Shown here: piece after piece, positions 8,612 to 17,408 of the stretch
How the letters are laid out: each line of letters opens with the position of its first letter
How positions within the stretch are numbered: the stretch's first letter is position 1
Origin: Prevotellaceae bacterium
GTDB taxonomy: Bacteria; Bacteroidota; Bacteroidia; Bacteroidales; Bacteroidaceae
Direction: 5' to 3'
Length of the DNA stretch: 32,723 nucleotides
Assembly: GCA_022763905.1 (NCBI GenBank)
Contig: JALERS010000011.1
Location: 1 to 32,723, forward strand
Notes under the pieces: generated by a model
What the model was told of the DNA's origin: nothing
The model's input: only the letters and a program-made list of their open reading frames with translations
Database searches by the model: none
Made by a program: the position numbers and the translations under genes

Positions 8612-10450
8612 TCAGAGTTGCTGCATATCATGAAGTTTCTTGTAATATCCCGCTTGGGAAATAAGGTCATCATGTGTGCCGTTTTCGATAATACGCCCTT
8701 CATGGAGCACATAGATTTCATCTGCATTGCGGATAGTAGACAAGCGATGAGCAATAGCAATAGTAGTCCGCGACTTCATGAGTTTTTCCAAGGCATCCTG
8801 TACCAATTTCTCACTCTCTGTATCTAGAGCAGAAGTAGCTTCATCCAGAATAAGGATGGGAGGATTCTTCAAAATGGCTCGTGCAATGGATATACGCTGA
8901 CGCTGTCCTCCTGACAGTCTGCAACCTCTGTCACCCACTACAGTATCATAGCCTTCTTCCATTTCCATTATGAAATGATGGGCATTGGCTATGCGGGCAG
9001 CTTCCTCTACTTGCTCTTGGGTAGCATGCTCCACTCCAAATGCTATATTATTAAATATGGTATCATTGAAAAGGATGGCCTCTTGATTGACATTGCCTAT
9101 AAGGCTTCGAAGCGAATGGATAGACATCTCCTTGATATTCTTTCCGTCAATGAGTATTTCTCCTTGCTGGATATCATGATAGCGCGGTATCAGGTCGACC
9201 AAAGTAGATTTGCCACTACCCGACTGTCCCACCAATGCAATGGTTTTTCCTTTTTCAATGGTAAGACATATGTCATGCAGTGTCTCTTTGGCGTCGGTAT
9301 AACTGAAAGATACATGATGGAAGCAGATGTTATGCTCCAGTCGGCTGATGGTTGTAGGATGTTCTGCCTCTTTAATAGGATTGACAGCCCTGATTACCTT
9401 GTTGATTCTCTCCATGGAAGCCATACCCTTCTGGATGCTATAGCCTGCCTTGGAAAGGTCTTTTAGAGGCTGAAGGGTAGTATAGAGAATGACAAGAAAA
9501 TAGATGAACATACTGGCATCGATGGGAGAATTGCCCGAAAAAATCAAATATCCGCCAAACCATAGCACAATGACAATCATGCAGGTTCCCAAAAACTCAC
9601 TGACGGGGTGGGCAGAAGCCTGGCGTATGGATACACGCATGGATGCTCTTCTGTACTCATTGTTGACTTCCGTGAATCGCTTCTCCATCTTTTCTTCTGC
9701 TACAAAGGCTTTGATGATACGCAGTCCACCCAATGTCTCTTCTATCTGACTGAGCCCGTCACTCCATTTGCTTTGGGCATAAAGCGACTTGGCTTTCAAC
9801 TTCTTCCCTATCCTGCCGATTCCCAAAGCGAGAAAAGGAACTACCAACAGGGTGAAAAGAGTCAATTGCCAACTTACCACAAACAATGTAACTAGATAGA
9901 TAATGATGAAAATAGGATTCTTGACTATCATGTCCAGAGACGAGGTAATAGAGGCATCGACCTCATTGACATCCGTACTCACGCGTGCCAGGATATCTCC
10001 CTTGCGTTCTTCTGTAAAAAAGGAAAGCGGAAGATGTAGAATCTTCCTATATATCTTGGCTCTGATATCCCTGACAATTCCCGTCTTGATGGGCATCAAT
10101 GTGGCTGAACCGCCAAAGTAGGCACCAGTCTTGAGCAAAGTCATTACTGCCAGCATCGCACCGAAGAGCAGGAGCGCCGTGGCAGGACTGAACGCTGCAA
10201 CAATCTCCTGTGAATAATAATAGCCATTGTTGACAAGTACTTCCTTCATGGAGGAAAGTGTGCACTGGCTCCATGGAATCAGTTCATAGTGCTTTTGTTC
10301 TATTTTGAACAGGATATTCAGTATTGGCAGCAACAGTGTAAATGAGAAGACATTGAGAATAGCGGCAAGGATATTCAGAAACAAGGTACCTGCCACATAT
10401 CCCCGATAGGGCATAAAATACGGCCCCATTATCTTGAAGAATTCTTTCAT
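8612..10450 (-). CDS. ABC transporter, fused permease/ATPase (MsbA/lipid exporter-like)
   Basis: 612 aa; TM domain plus Walker A GQSGSGKST, signature LSGGQRQRISIARAIL, Walker B ILILDEATSALD. Confidence 0.93.
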   Translation of the reverse strand: MKEFFKIMGPYFMPYRGYVAGTLFLNILAAILNVFSFTLLLPILNILFKIEQKHYELIPWSQCTLSSMKEVLVNNGYYYSQEIVAAFSPATALLLFGAMLAVMTLLKTGAYFGGSATLMPIKTGIVRDIRAKIYRKILHLPLSFFTEERKGDILARVSTDVNEVDASITSSLDMIVKNPIFIIIYLVTLFVVSWQLTLFTLLVVPFLALGIGRIGKKLKAKSLYAQSKWSDGLSQIEETLGGLRIIKAFVAEEKMEKRFTEVNNEYRRASMRVSIRQASAHPVSEFLGTCMIVIVLWFGGYLIFSGNSPIDASMFIYFLVILYTTLQPLKDLSKAGYSIQKGMASMERINKVIRAVNPIKEAEHPTTISRLEHNICFHHVSFSYTDAKETLHDICLTIEKGKTIALVGQSGSGKSTLVDLIPRYHDIQQGEILIDGKNIKEMSIHSLRSLIGNVNQEAILFNDTIFNNIAFGVEHATQEQVEEAARIANAHHFIMEMEEGYDTVVGDRGCRLSGGQRQRISIARAILKNPPILILDEATSALDTESEKLVQDALEKLMKSRTTIAIAHRLSTIRNADEIYVLHEGRIIENGTHDDLISQAGYYKKLHDMQQL

Positions 10451-10479
10451 TAATCTATTGGTCTTGAGCGTGATTATTG

Positions 10480-11148
10480 TTATTTTCTACCGAAGTCTGC
10501 AGGGATTTCTCCCCATTGCTCAGTTTCCCATTTGACAATCTTGTTGGCATACATATGTGTCTGCAACCATCGGTTGGCTCTATCCACAAGGTCAAGAACC
10601 TGCCGTGTCTTGTCATTGGATGCCAAACGGGTACCACAAGTCCTGCGACTGACCCAGGACATCGCTGTACGGCTATCACTGTAGACTGTCGTCTTCTTAT
10701 CTCCTTTGCTGTACAATAATGCAAGGCAATGGACAATGGCAAGATATTCCCCGATATTATTGGTTCCCCAAACAGGACCATAATGAAATATCTCTTCCCC
10801 TGTTCTCAAATCAACACCCCGGTATTCCATGGCTCCTGGATTCCCGCTACAGGCAGCATCTACCGCAATAGCCTGTGAAACTACTTCCTTGGGAAGGGGA
10901 AGGACAGTATCCTGCCTATAGGAAGGAGGGGAAAGGAGCATCAGCGCAGACTTTTGCTCCTTCTTTTTATAGTAATCTTCAGGTACTCCTTGCTCCAATG
11001 CCTTCTGTGCTTCCGAGAAAGAGGGGAAAGACTTGTATTTGGCTTGCGGGAACCCTGATGTCTGCTTCCTGCATTCCTCCCAAGTGTCATAGACACCAGG
11101 ATTGTGGCCTTCCCACACAGTATAATATTTCTGTTTCTGTTTTCTCAT
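10480..11148 (-). CDS. Viroplasmin-domain ribonuclease H
   Basis: KYYTVWEGHNPGVYDTWEECRKQTSGFPQAKYKSF (viroplasmin-like) plus RNase H motifs VDAACSGNPG, NNIGEYLA, YSDSRTAMSW. ATG 11148 avoids the overlap with argS implied by 11208. Confidence 0.85.
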   Translation of the reverse strand: MRKQKQKYYTVWEGHNPGVYDTWEECRKQTSGFPQAKYKSFPSFSEAQKALEQGVPEDYYKKKEQKSALMLLSPPSYRQDTVLPLPKEVVSQAIAVDAACSGNPGAMEYRGVDLRTGEEIFHYGPVWGTNNIGEYLAIVHCLALLYSKGDKKTTVYSDSRTAMSWVSRRTCGTRLASNDKTRQVLDLVDRANRWLQTHMYANKIVKWETEQWGEIPADFGRK

Positions 11149-11185
11149 AAGCAACAAGCAGACATGACTTGCAGAGGAATCAGAA

Positions 11186-12994
11186 TCACATTCTTTCAGG
11201 TACTTCAATACCCAAGAGGGACATTCCTGTACGTATTACCTTAGCCACATTGGCTGACAATACCAGTCGTAACGCTCTTGACTTGGCATCAGGCTCGTGC
11301 AAGATACTGTAGTCATGATAGAACTGGTTGAATTCCTTCACCAGGTCATAGCAATAATTGGCAATTACACTAGGACTATAGTCGGTTCCTGCCTGTTGTA
11401 CGGCGGTACGGAAATCTGCCAGTTTTTGGATAAGGTTCTGTTCCTTTTCATTGACAATGACTCCTTCTGGCAATTTGTCGGGAATCTGCTCGTCTGACTT
11501 CCTCAATACGCTGCGGATACGCGCATAAGCATACTGGATAAAAGGTCCGGTATTGCCATTGAAGTCTATACTCTCTGCTGGGTTGAACATCATGTTCTTG
11601 CGTGCATCTACCTTAAGAAGGAAATACTTGAGAGCACCCATACCCACTATACGGGCTATTTCCTCTCTTTCTTCTGATGACATCTCGCTGAATTTTCCCA
11701 ATTCCTCATTGGTCTTTCTGGCTGTACTCACCATTTCCGCCATGAGGTCATCGGCATCAACCACTGTACCTTCGCGCGATTTCATCTTTCCGTTAGGCAA
11801 TTCTACCATACCATAGGAAAAATGGACCAAATCCTTTCCCCACTTGAAGCCGAGGCGGTCCAGCAAAATGGACAACACCTTGAAATGGTAATCCTGTTCA
11901 TTGCCTACCACATAAACCATCTTGTCGATAGGATAATCCTGAAAACGCAATTTGGCTGTTCCGATATCCTGGGTCATATAGACGGATGTACCATCCTTAC
12001 GAAGCAGAAGTTTTTCATCAAGTCCCTCATTGGTCAAATCGGCCCAAACCGACCCATCATCATGACGAACAAAGAGACCTTTTTCCAGTCCGCGCTCTAC
12101 TTCTGCCTTTCCTACCAGATAGGTCTGTGACTCATAATAGATCTTATCAAAGCCTACACCCATTGCCTTGTATGTCTTGTCAAAGCCGGCATAGACCCAT
12201 TCGTTCATCTTTTCCCAAAGTGAACGGACTTCCGGATCATTGTTTTCCCATTTGACAAGCATCTCATGGGCCTCTTTAATAAGAGGAGCCTCCTTCTTGG
12301 CTTTCTCCGTAGCAGCTTCTTCCTCCATACCTTCTGAGACGTAACGAGCTGCCAGTTCGCTCACTTCTTCACGGTAGTGCTTGTCAAAAGCCACATAGAA
12401 GTCGCCTATAAGATGGTCGCCTTTCTTGCCAGCCTTTTCAGGCGTAATGCCTTCCCCCCATTTGAGCCAAGCCAGCATACTTTTGCAAATATGGATGCCA
12501 CGGTCATTGACTATATTGGTACGGACGATGCGGTTGCCGTTGGCGGCAATGATGTTGGACAAGGCCCAGCCCAGGAGGTTGTTACGCACATGACCCAAAT
12601 GAAGCGGTTTGTTGGTATTGGGAGAGGAATACTCTATCATTACCAGCGGTGCTTCTTCTCCTGCCTTTACGATGCCATAGTCAGGGACAGCCTGGATATG
12701 TTCCAGCATCTGTACCCAGAATGCAGAAGAAATGTTCAGATTAAGAAAACCTTTGACCACATTGAATTTCTCAACAGCTTCGTTTTTTTCTACCAACCAA
12801 TTGCCTATCTCCATCGCCGTTTCTTCCGGTTTCTTTCTCGATATCTTCAAGAAAGGAAATACCACAAGGGTAAACTGACCTTCAAATTCGGGTCGTGTTT
12901 TCTGGAAAGTTATCTGATTGGCGGGTATTTCGGCTTCATACAAGTCAGCAATCGCTTGGGAAACAGCGGCGGCCAAGATTTCTTCAATTTTCAT
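11186..12994 (-). CDS. argS: Arginine--tRNA ligase
   Basis: 602 aa; SSPNTNKPLHLGHVRNNLLGWALSNI, VVGNEQDYHFKVLSILLDRLGF, GMVELPNGKMKSREGTVV. Confidence 0.97.
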   Translation of the reverse strand: MKIEEILAAAVSQAIADLYEAEIPANQITFQKTRPEFEGQFTLVVFPFLKISRKKPEETAMEIGNWLVEKNEAVEKFNVVKGFLNLNISSAFWVQMLEHIQAVPDYGIVKAGEEAPLVMIEYSSPNTNKPLHLGHVRNNLLGWALSNIIAANGNRIVRTNIVNDRGIHICKSMLAWLKWGEGITPEKAGKKGDHLIGDFYVAFDKHYREEVSELAARYVSEGMEEEAATEKAKKEAPLIKEAHEMLVKWENNDPEVRSLWEKMNEWVYAGFDKTYKAMGVGFDKIYYESQTYLVGKAEVERGLEKGLFVRHDDGSVWADLTNEGLDEKLLLRKDGTSVYMTQDIGTAKLRFQDYPIDKMVYVVGNEQDYHFKVLSILLDRLGFKWGKDLVHFSYGMVELPNGKMKSREGTVVDADDLMAEMVSTARKTNEELGKFSEMSSEEREEIARIVGMGALKYFLLKVDARKNMMFNPAESIDFNGNTGPFIQYAYARIRSVLRKSDEQIPDKLPEGVIVNEKEQNLIQKLADFRTAVQQAGTDYSPSVIANYCYDLVKEFNQFYHDYSILHEPDAKSRALRLVLSANVAKVIRTGMSLLGIEVPERM

Positions 12995-13050
12995 TTCGGG
13001 TATATGAGTATAGTATTAATTATAATAGGTATTGTTGCATTATTAGTTTG

Positions 13051-13058
13051 CAAAGATA
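13051..13058 (-). promoter_or_regulatory. Bacteroidetes -7 element TATCTTTG for argS and perhaps the downstream minus-strand block
   Basis: CAAAGATA on +, 57 bp upstream of the argS ATG. Confidence 0.6.
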
Positions 13059-13215
13059 GGAAAATCAAACCATAATGCAGGAATGGTAGCCCTTAAATCT
13101 GCTTATACCTTGTTCTCTCTTTATAGTTTGTCACCTCTGGAATGTCCTTTGAAGACATATCGACAGATTTTATTAAAAAAAACGACAATCTGTATCCAAT
13201 AGCCGAATTTCTTTG

Positions 13216-13223
13216 TATATTTG
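13216..13223 (+). promoter_or_regulatory. Bacteroidetes -7 element TATATTTG for the Lrp/AsnC gene
   Basis: Matches TAnnTTTG, 34 bp upstream of ATG 13257. Confidence 0.6.
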
Positions 13224-13256
13224 CCTCAATAATCATTCAAATACAACTATTGAATT

Positions 13257-13730
13257 ATGTCTGTTAAATTAGACAATCTCGATTTGAAAATCCTGGATAT
13301 CATCTCACAGGATGCACGTATTCCCTTGTCTGAAGTAGCTGAAAGATGCGGAGTTTCACGTGCCGTTGTCCATCAGAGAGTAGGCAAGCTTTCTGACAAA
13401 AAGGCGATTCTGGGTTCTGGCTATCACGTGAATCCTCAGATGATAGGTTATTCCACATGTACCTATGTAGGTATCAATCTGGAAAAAGGTTCCATGTACA
13501 ATGACGTGGTGGAATGTCTGCGTAAGATTCCCCAGGTAGTAGAATGCCATTTCACTACTGGCAACTACACCATGCTCATTAAGCTTTTCGCTTATGACAA
13601 TGCCCATCTCATGGACCTGCTCAACAATGAAATCCAGCAAATCAACGGCGTTACATCTACCGAGACCCTCATTTCGCTGGATGAAAGTATCAACAGGCAA
13701 TTGCCGATTGTATTTCCGAAAGAAGAGTGA
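13257..13730 (+). CDS. Lrp/AsnC family transcriptional regulator
   Basis: 157 aa; LDNLDLKILDIISQDARIPLSEVAERCGVSRAVVHQRVGKL HTH plus RAM-like domain. Confidence 0.93.
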   Translation: MSVKLDNLDLKILDIISQDARIPLSEVAERCGVSRAVVHQRVGKLSDKKAILGSGYHVNPQMIGYSTCTYVGINLEKGSMYNDVVECLRKIPQVVECHFTTGNYTMLIKLFAYDNAHLMDLLNNEIQQINGVTSTETLISLDESINRQLPIVFPKEE

Positions 13731-14023
13731 TACTGAACTTTGAGGGGATACTCGTCGGAGCTTTTTGCTTCCTCGTTATCGGATTGTTCCATCCCATAGT
13801 CATCAAAACGGAATACCATTGGGGTACACGTTTCTGGTGGGTTTTCTTGTTGCTGGGTATAGGAACAGGCATTGCCACCTTGTTTATTCCAGACAGCGTA
13901 TGGAGTATAGTGACGGGCATCACCTCCTGTTGTTTCCTCTGGAGCATCAAAGAATTGTTTGAGCAGAAAGAGCGCGTCAGAAAAGGTTGGTTTCCTAAAA
14001 ATCCCAACAGAAAAGAAGACTGA
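13727..14023 (+). CDS. DUF4491 family small membrane protein
   Basis: 98 aa from GTG; MILNFEGILVGAFCFLVIGLFHPIVIKTEYHWGTRFWWVFLLLGIGTGIATLF; 4-nt GTGA overlap with the Lrp stop codon. Confidence 0.8.
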   Translation: MILNFEGILVGAFCFLVIGLFHPIVIKTEYHWGTRFWWVFLLLGIGTGIATLFIPDSVWSIVTGITSCCFLWSIKELFEQKERVRKGWFPKNPNRKED

Positions 14024-14051
14024 TTCATTCTAATGATTCTCCATAAAAGAC

Positions 14052-14082
14052 CGGACACCTGCTTCTACCGTGTCCGTTTTTT
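14052..14082 (+). terminator. Intrinsic terminator after DUF4491
   Basis: CGGACAC (14052-14058) / GTGTCCG (14070-14076), then TTTTTT. Confidence 0.85.
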
Positions 14083-14109
14083 ATAATTACACAAAGACCC
14101 TTTCTCAAT

Positions 14110-15546
14110 ATGGACTGGAAAACACTCTACCATACGGCCAACGGACAACCTCTTTCCTCCCCTAGCCTTCCTTTGATAGGCATTGACCGCTCAGACAACA
14201 ATTGGAATAAGGCATTGCTGGAAGCAGGAAGTTGTCCATTTGTTCCTTGTATCTCTGCTGGTAATGTAGAAACATGGATGAACTCTATTGACGGATTTCT
14301 GGTAACATCCCATCTTGATGCGACAGGCATGTTCGCTCTACGGATGGCTCTTGACTGGCAGCTTCCTGTTCTTGCCGTCAATGAAGGAGTTGACTCTCTC
14401 AGGGAATCCTGTGGAGACCTTCTGACAGAAAGCCCTTCAGGAGAGTTGTCCCTACCATTCAAATCAGTGCGAGGATGCTTCTGCCAAAAAGATACCATCA
14501 ACTCTTGGGCACAATGGCTGGCAGATGAATCACGGGAATTCCGGAAGGCCCGCCTCCTTCACCAGCACATAGTATCGCTGGATACTCATTGTGACACACC
14601 CATGTTCTTCCATCGCGACATTAGATTCAGTGAGCGTTGTCCGGAAATTTTGGTGGATTCTCACAAAATGCATCAAGGTCATATTGATGCCTGCATCATG
14701 GTAGCTTATCTTGAACAGCAGGCCCGCGATGAACAGAGTCTACAACAGGCTACCCTAAAAGCACAACAGTTGCTGGATGGTATTGACCAGCGTATAGGCT
14801 CCTGTCCGGGAGTGGGCATCGCATATACTCCTGATGACATCTGTCAGTTGAAACTGCAGGGACGCCTAGCCATTATGAAAGGAATAGAAAACGGTTATGC
14901 CATCGGAAAAGATCTCAGCAACATTGAACACTTCCGCCAGCAAGGTGTAGTCTATATGACTCTCTGCCATAACGGAGACAACGACATCTGTGATTCCGCT
15001 TCCAAAACCTGTCATGAACATGGCGGACTGAGTGATTTCGGTCATGAGGTCATTCGGGAGATGAACCGCACAGGCATGATGGTTGACTTGAGCCATGCCG
15101 GAGAAAACAGTTTCTTTGATGCCTTGCATGCCAGCACTACCCCTATAGTCTGTTCCCATTCTTCATCCAGGGCATTATGCGACCATCCTAGAAATCTCAC
15201 AGATGAACAGATGAAGGCTCTTGCCCAAGTAGGGGGCGTGATGCAAGTCACTCTGTATCCAGGCTTCCTCCGCACTGACGGACAAGCCACCATAGAGGAT
15301 GCCGTCGCCCACTTGATACATGCAGCGGATATAGCAGGAGTGGAACACGTAGGCATTGGTACCGACTTTGATGGAGACGGAGGCATTCCGGGAATCGCAG
15401 ATGCCTCTGAAGCTATCAATTTTACACGACAACTTCTCAGACACCATTTCAGCGAAAAAGACATTCAACTCATTTGGGGCGGAAATTTCCTCCGCGTCAT
15501 GCAGTTGGTGCAAGATGCCGCTACCATTCCTTTCCTCCATCCGTAA
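14110..15546 (+). CDS. Membrane dipeptidase (peptidase M19) with degenerate N-terminal class I GATase/C26-like region
   Basis: M19 motifs SLDTHCDTPMFF, MKGIENGYAIG, MVDLSHAGE, PIVCSHSSSRALCDHPRNL, GIGTDFDGDGGIPG; N-terminal ~150 aa resembles shortened PuuD-like sequence. Confidence 0.88.
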   Translation: MDWKTLYHTANGQPLSSPSLPLIGIDRSDNNWNKALLEAGSCPFVPCISAGNVETWMNSIDGFLVTSHLDATGMFALRMALDWQLPVLAVNEGVDSLRESCGDLLTESPSGELSLPFKSVRGCFCQKDTINSWAQWLADESREFRKARLLHQHIVSLDTHCDTPMFFHRDIRFSERCPEILVDSHKMHQGHIDACIMVAYLEQQARDEQSLQQATLKAQQLLDGIDQRIGSCPGVGIAYTPDDICQLKLQGRLAIMKGIENGYAIGKDLSNIEHFRQQGVVYMTLCHNGDNDICDSASKTCHEHGGLSDFGHEVIREMNRTGMMVDLSHAGENSFFDALHASTTPIVCSHSSSRALCDHPRNLTDEQMKALAQVGGVMQVTLYPGFLRTDGQATIEDAVAHLIHAADIAGVEHVGIGTDFDGDGGIPGIADASEAINFTRQLLRHHFSEKDIQLIWGGNFLRVMQLVQDAATIPFLHP

Positions 15547-15567
15547 CACTTCCAGCCAACTCATTCT

Positions 15568-16548
15568 ATGAAATATTTATATCACCCCTTACTTTTACTG
15601 CTGTTGCTCTGTTTATCCTGTAAAGGAGCCAACTCTGGCAACAACACCCCTAAGGAAGAAACGTCTGTCAATATCCCTTGCTTTAACGCGGACAGTGCCT
15701 TGGCTTCCATAAAACGTCAATGCGATTTCGGTCCACGTACTTTGGGAAGTGTTGCCCACGAATCCTGCGGACAATATATCGCTCAGGAATTCACCCGTTT
15801 CGGGTGCACCGTAACTTTCCAGCATGCCACTTTCACTCGCTATGACGGAAAATCGTTTCCCGGATACAACATCATAGCATGCACCCAACCCGACAAAGCC
15901 CGCCGCATCATGATATGTGCCCATTGGGACAGCCGTCCCTGGGCTGACCAAGATGCCAATCCTGCCCATCATCATACTCCTGTACCCGCAGCCAATGACG
16001 GAGCCAGTGGAGTAGGCGTCATGATAGAATTGGCACGCATCCTGTCACAGGATACATTGTCCTTCGGAGTGGATTTTGTATGCTTCGATGCTGAAGATAT
16101 GGGAACACCGACCTGGGATGACCAAGGACAGGATGACAGCGACACATGGTGTCTGGGATCGCAATATTGGGCACACCATCCCCACAACAAGCAAATCTCC
16201 TATGCCATCCTATTAGACATGGTAGGTGGACAAGGTGCCACCTTCTATCGCGAAGGTTTTTCCGACCAACTGGCCCGACATATTGTGGACAAAGTGTGGA
16301 AAGCTTCACGCGAGGCAGGATTCAGCGGTTTTTTCAATGACAACCAGGGGGGATATATCACTGACGACCATCTTCCCATCAACCGTATTGCCCATATTCC
16401 TGCCATCAACATCGTTCCTTATTGTCCCGATTGTACCAACGCTTTCGGCAATACATGGCATACCACTTCTGATGATGTGAATCATATATCCAAAGAAACG
16501 CTTCATGCTGTAGGACAGACTCTCTTGCAACTGATATACACAGAATAA
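15568..16548 (+). CDS. M28 family peptidase / glutaminyl-peptide cyclotransferase-like lipoprotein
   Basis: Lipobox LLLCLSCKG; zinc-site motifs CAHWDSRPWADQDAN, VPAANDGASGVGVMIELAR, VCFDAEDMG. Confidence 0.87.
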   Translation: MKYLYHPLLLLLLLCLSCKGANSGNNTPKEETSVNIPCFNADSALASIKRQCDFGPRTLGSVAHESCGQYIAQEFTRFGCTVTFQHATFTRYDGKSFPGYNIIACTQPDKARRIMICAHWDSRPWADQDANPAHHHTPVPAANDGASGVGVMIELARILSQDTLSFGVDFVCFDAEDMGTPTWDDQGQDDSDTWCLGSQYWAHHPHNKQISYAILLDMVGGQGATFYREGFSDQLARHIVDKVWKASREAGFSGFFNDNQGGYITDDHLPINRIAHIPAINIVPYCPDCTNAFGNTWHTTSDDVNHISKETLHAVGQTLLQLIYTE

Positions 16549-16569
16549 CCCTTCAAACCCTACTTTATT

Positions 16570-16995
16570 ATGTCAATCAACGAAATACAAGACGAAATCA
16601 TTGAAACCTTCTCCGAGGTAGACGACTGGATGGACCGCTATCAACTCCTCATAGACCTAGGTACAGAACAACAGCCGCTACCCGAATCAGACAAGACTGA
16701 AAACAACCTGATTGATGGTTGCCAAAGCCGCCTGTGGCTGGTGTGCGAAAAAAAGGAAGGAAAACTCTTTTTCCGTGCAGAAAGCGACGCACTTATTGTC
16801 AAGGGTATTGTCGCCCTGCTCATCAAGGCTCTCAACGGACATACTCCGGAAGAAATCCTCAATACAGAACTTTATTTCATTGATAAAATAGGTTTGAGAG
16901 AGCATCTCTCTCCTACCCGCAGCAATGGTCTGTTGGCAATGGTCAAACAAATGCGAATGTTTGCCTTGGCCTTTCAAGCCAGCCAAGGAAACTGA
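16570..16995 (+). CDS. SufE family protein
   Basis: 141 aa; EIIETFSEVDDWMDRYQLLIDLG...NLIDGCQSRLWLV...ALIVKGIVALLIKALNGHTPEEI. Confidence 0.93.
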   Translation: MSINEIQDEIIETFSEVDDWMDRYQLLIDLGTEQQPLPESDKTENNLIDGCQSRLWLVCEKKEGKLFFRAESDALIVKGIVALLIKALNGHTPEEILNTELYFIDKIGLREHLSPTRSNGLLAMVKQMRMFALAFQASQGN

Positions 16996-17370
16996 TTCTA
17001 CCTGTCCCGAGACTTCAGCTACATCACAATAAAAATTTTGCTACTACGCAATAGAATTTGTGTTTCTACGCGTAATAGCAACCAGGCTTCTATTAACTGG
17101 ACTCATCCTTCACCCATCAGACTTTCAATTCCTCTTCAAACATCTTAATTGTAAAAGTATATATGATGGAAAGTGAGAAAGTATTCATGGTAAGATGTCC
17201 CGACCATTCAAATGGACAATTACAATCATTTCTAATAAAAAAATGAACATTTTCAGATTTTGCATGCTCAGACTTTGCATTAACAGTCCTTGTTTGCTAT
17301 ATTCTACCAATGAACAGCCTCCTTCTGCCAAAAAATCAATCATTAATCCCTACATATAAAAAGAAAAACG

Positions 17371-17378
17371 TACTTTTG
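17371..17378 (+). promoter_or_regulatory. Bacteroidetes -7 element TACTTTTG
   Basis: Matches TAnnTTTG, 31 bp upstream of ATG 17409; argues against the 17310 start. Confidence 0.55.
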
Positions 17379-17408
17379 CTACAAAACATTTCTAATACCA
17401 ATAACATC

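Noticed and set aside
12377-13075. 232-aa plus-strand ORF
   Set aside because: Lies antisense to argS with no recognisable domain; shadow ORF.
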